A stretch of 51,743 nt of DNA, taken from positions 1-51,743 of the forward strand of contig CALVEJ010000005.1 in the NCBI GenBank assembly GCA_944326535.1, given 5' to 3'. The first letter of the stretch is position 1, and each line of letters starts with the position of its first letter. A program made the position numbers and the translations under genes. The notes under the pieces are model-generated. The model had not been told where the DNA came from. It ran no database searches and saw only the letters and a list, made by a program, of their open reading frames with translations. The stretch is from Candidatus Gastranaerophilales bacterium (GTDB taxonomy: Bacteria; Cyanobacteriota; Vampirovibrionia; Gastranaerophilales; Gastranaerophilaceae). Positions 51,601-51,743 of the stretch are shown here, piece by piece.

Positions 51601-51743
51601 AATCCGGTACGCTTGAAGATATAATAGGACAGATTAATAAATATAGCGATCAAACCGGTGTAAGCGCATCGATTCAGAACGGAAAATTTGTACTCACAAA
51701 CACTCAAAACGGGGACATGTCAATCAATGTAGTTGATGGCTCT
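48675..51743 (+). CDS. FliD/flagellin-like hook-associated protein, partial (runs off window)
   Basis: The open frame covers 1,023 codons to the window end, with no stop. It begins MDISIGNLGGGSPSVSSLIS with a FliD_N-like helix (LVSKRTQSLNSLLDQKSQIE) and a coiled coil to about residue 110. From about residue 210 it is filled with flagellin IN-type motifs (KINGVIIDIS...INSAIDEIN). No Shine-Dalgarno; an in-frame stop at 48666-48668 fixes the start near ATG 48675. It is much longer than normal FliD (about 450 aa). Filament cap, hook-filament junction, or an adhesive flagellar surface protein are all possible; FliS and the FliT-like protein would be its chaperones. Confidence 0.85.
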   Translation, partial: MDISIGNLGGGSPSVSSLISQLVSKRTQSLNSLLDQKSQIENSLAMLQSGALGVGSINNSYSDQIASLQDTIDRLNEQYSINANKITTINSLKKSYSNTVSSLEKYIESLKNPNSADSNLDIYLDGNKVSSNDKINVDINDKNTNIQEITLDVQQIATTSTLKSNLILGGNITANTKITDIFAGIYDAASNSIKTGRQDLKESLKLKDLGVTSGSFNLGSAKISIDAENDTIGSLIQKIKDAGYEAKIETVAYDENGEAIGRLVISGSEDQSIAITNQTSNFTALMGLTVSEGTFYINGAEFSITSDTTLGSLMKEINSASADNVGAKLEDGKLVFVASETGAVDINVEKGTSNFTNAIGFTIGGVMNQSNLVLGTDGSYVTLTGKNDSVSLSDSVKNGKFTEGNFNIYYNTVDEHGKVSDTLTKVTIGVTADDTIESIIEKIKNQTAGSYVDEEGNTIKTGLTAEIVNGHFTIRQLQKGAEFDISIEAGSSNFTNYIGMTSEVSNTTSKDAENSYILGTTVVPNSGFSEGSFTISTNKVSDDGKTALFETISAVIEVTAGDTAQTIADKITNAGIGLTASITEDGHFKIEQNNSGVDFDITITAGGTDFTQKAGLTSNVINTGVLSPGSDVNQFTTLTGANSVTGSTAVSAGTIKINGVIIDISNGDINSAIDEINARKDETGVNAYLKGGKLVLQANETGPDYSITVEAGNSNLAEKAGFVSKVEQIGTVGETDSKTTLTAANSVSGSTAISGGTFIINDVIVNINKGNVNSAINDINSYTDQTGVHAYLKDGKVVLEANETGSDFSISVEAGNSDFGTVVGFVSKVESIGTSGQTSAKTTLTGANSVTGSTAVTEGTFKINGITIEISAGNINSAIDDINSYSDQTGFTAFLKDGKVVLEANKTGSDYTIYVEGGTSNFGTVAGFVSDAQDAATAIVGQEGSKTTLTGAHDVTKDMQISAGTVKINGLNINLESGTLEDIIGQINKYSDQTGVSASIQNGKFVLTNTQNGDMSINVVDGS
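50580..51743 (+). repeat. 103-codon tandem modules in the FliD-like gene
   Basis: Modules start at 50580, 50889, 51198 (spaced exactly 309 bases, 103 codons) and 51513 (315 bases later, partial). Each carries TLTGANSVTGST-type, KING, INSAIDDIN, DQTG and KVVLEAN-type blocks. Stretches such as ACAGGTGCAAATTCTGTTAC are identical between modules 1 and 3. Similar but more diverged units lie from about 49540. Confidence 0.9.

Overview
The window is a low-GC bacterial chromosome segment that is densely coded on both strands, with no phage or plasmid backbone. The gene set points to a Gram-negative, flagellated relative of Cyanobacteria, most likely Gastranaerophilales/Vampirovibrionia (Melainabacteria). 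The signs are an Omp85/BamA-type barrel, an ExbB/ExbD/TonB energy-transduction set, a long N-terminally extended RecG, FliS with a FliT-like chaperone, a FliD/flagellin-like protein, and lineage-type orphan proteins. The taxonomic call is an inference; no rRNA is present.

Layout. 1-350: tRNA-Val(UAC) with its terminator and a 45-bp duplicated copy of the tRNA 5' end. 350-8.7 kb: TPR protein, uvrB, membrane protein, a small protein plus TPR plus Cys-cluster operon, folP and an orphan. 9-14.9 kb: housekeeping (relA/spoT, DUF167, secG, YqeG phosphatase, U32 peptidase-like, rpsU, uridine-kinase-like). 14.96-16.16 kb: a 1.2-kb non-coding island full of dispersed and inverted repeats, ending in a structured leader before rlmN. 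16.2-26.6 kb: rlmN, orphans, a Maf-type flagellin glycosyltransferase overlapping dtd, a zinc-ribbon/RG-rich protein with rimM-trmD, a REC-STAS regulator, rpiB and a small kinase. 26.6-34.2 kb: a minus-strand run in which fliS, a FliT-like gene, a cation efflux gene, a class III cyclase and recG are joined by one-base stop/start overlaps, preceded by a 680-aa acidic protein. 34.3-36.3 kb: cobO coupled to an XRE regulator, and 5-formyl-THF cyclo-ligase. 36.3-40.1 kb: lineage-type orphans, including a pair sharing an NFNPF N-terminus behind a sigma-28-like promoter. 40.1-48.4 kb: Cys-cluster protein, large TPR protein, ExbD-ExbD-ExbB-TonB, a secreted glycine-zipper protein and BamA-like. 48.67 kb to the end: an open FliD/flagellin-like gene with 103-aa tandem modules that runs off the window.

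Two themes recur. One is motility: FliS, the FliT-like protein, Maf, the FliD-like protein and sigma-28-like boxes, with a cyclase in the fliS operon. The other is promoter architecture: several genes have a -10 hexamer only 6-8 nt before the ATG, implying leaderless mRNAs. Small palindromes sit on or near several promoters, and one bipartite palindrome pair occurs at two distant TPR-gene loci.

The strongest candidates for something undescribed are the shared bipartite operator, the sigma-28-linked NFNPF pair (with a modular EF-hand/glycine-zipper protein), and the 680-aa protein that looks like a degenerate HerA-type ATPase with a C-terminal Tudor/CarD-like domain.
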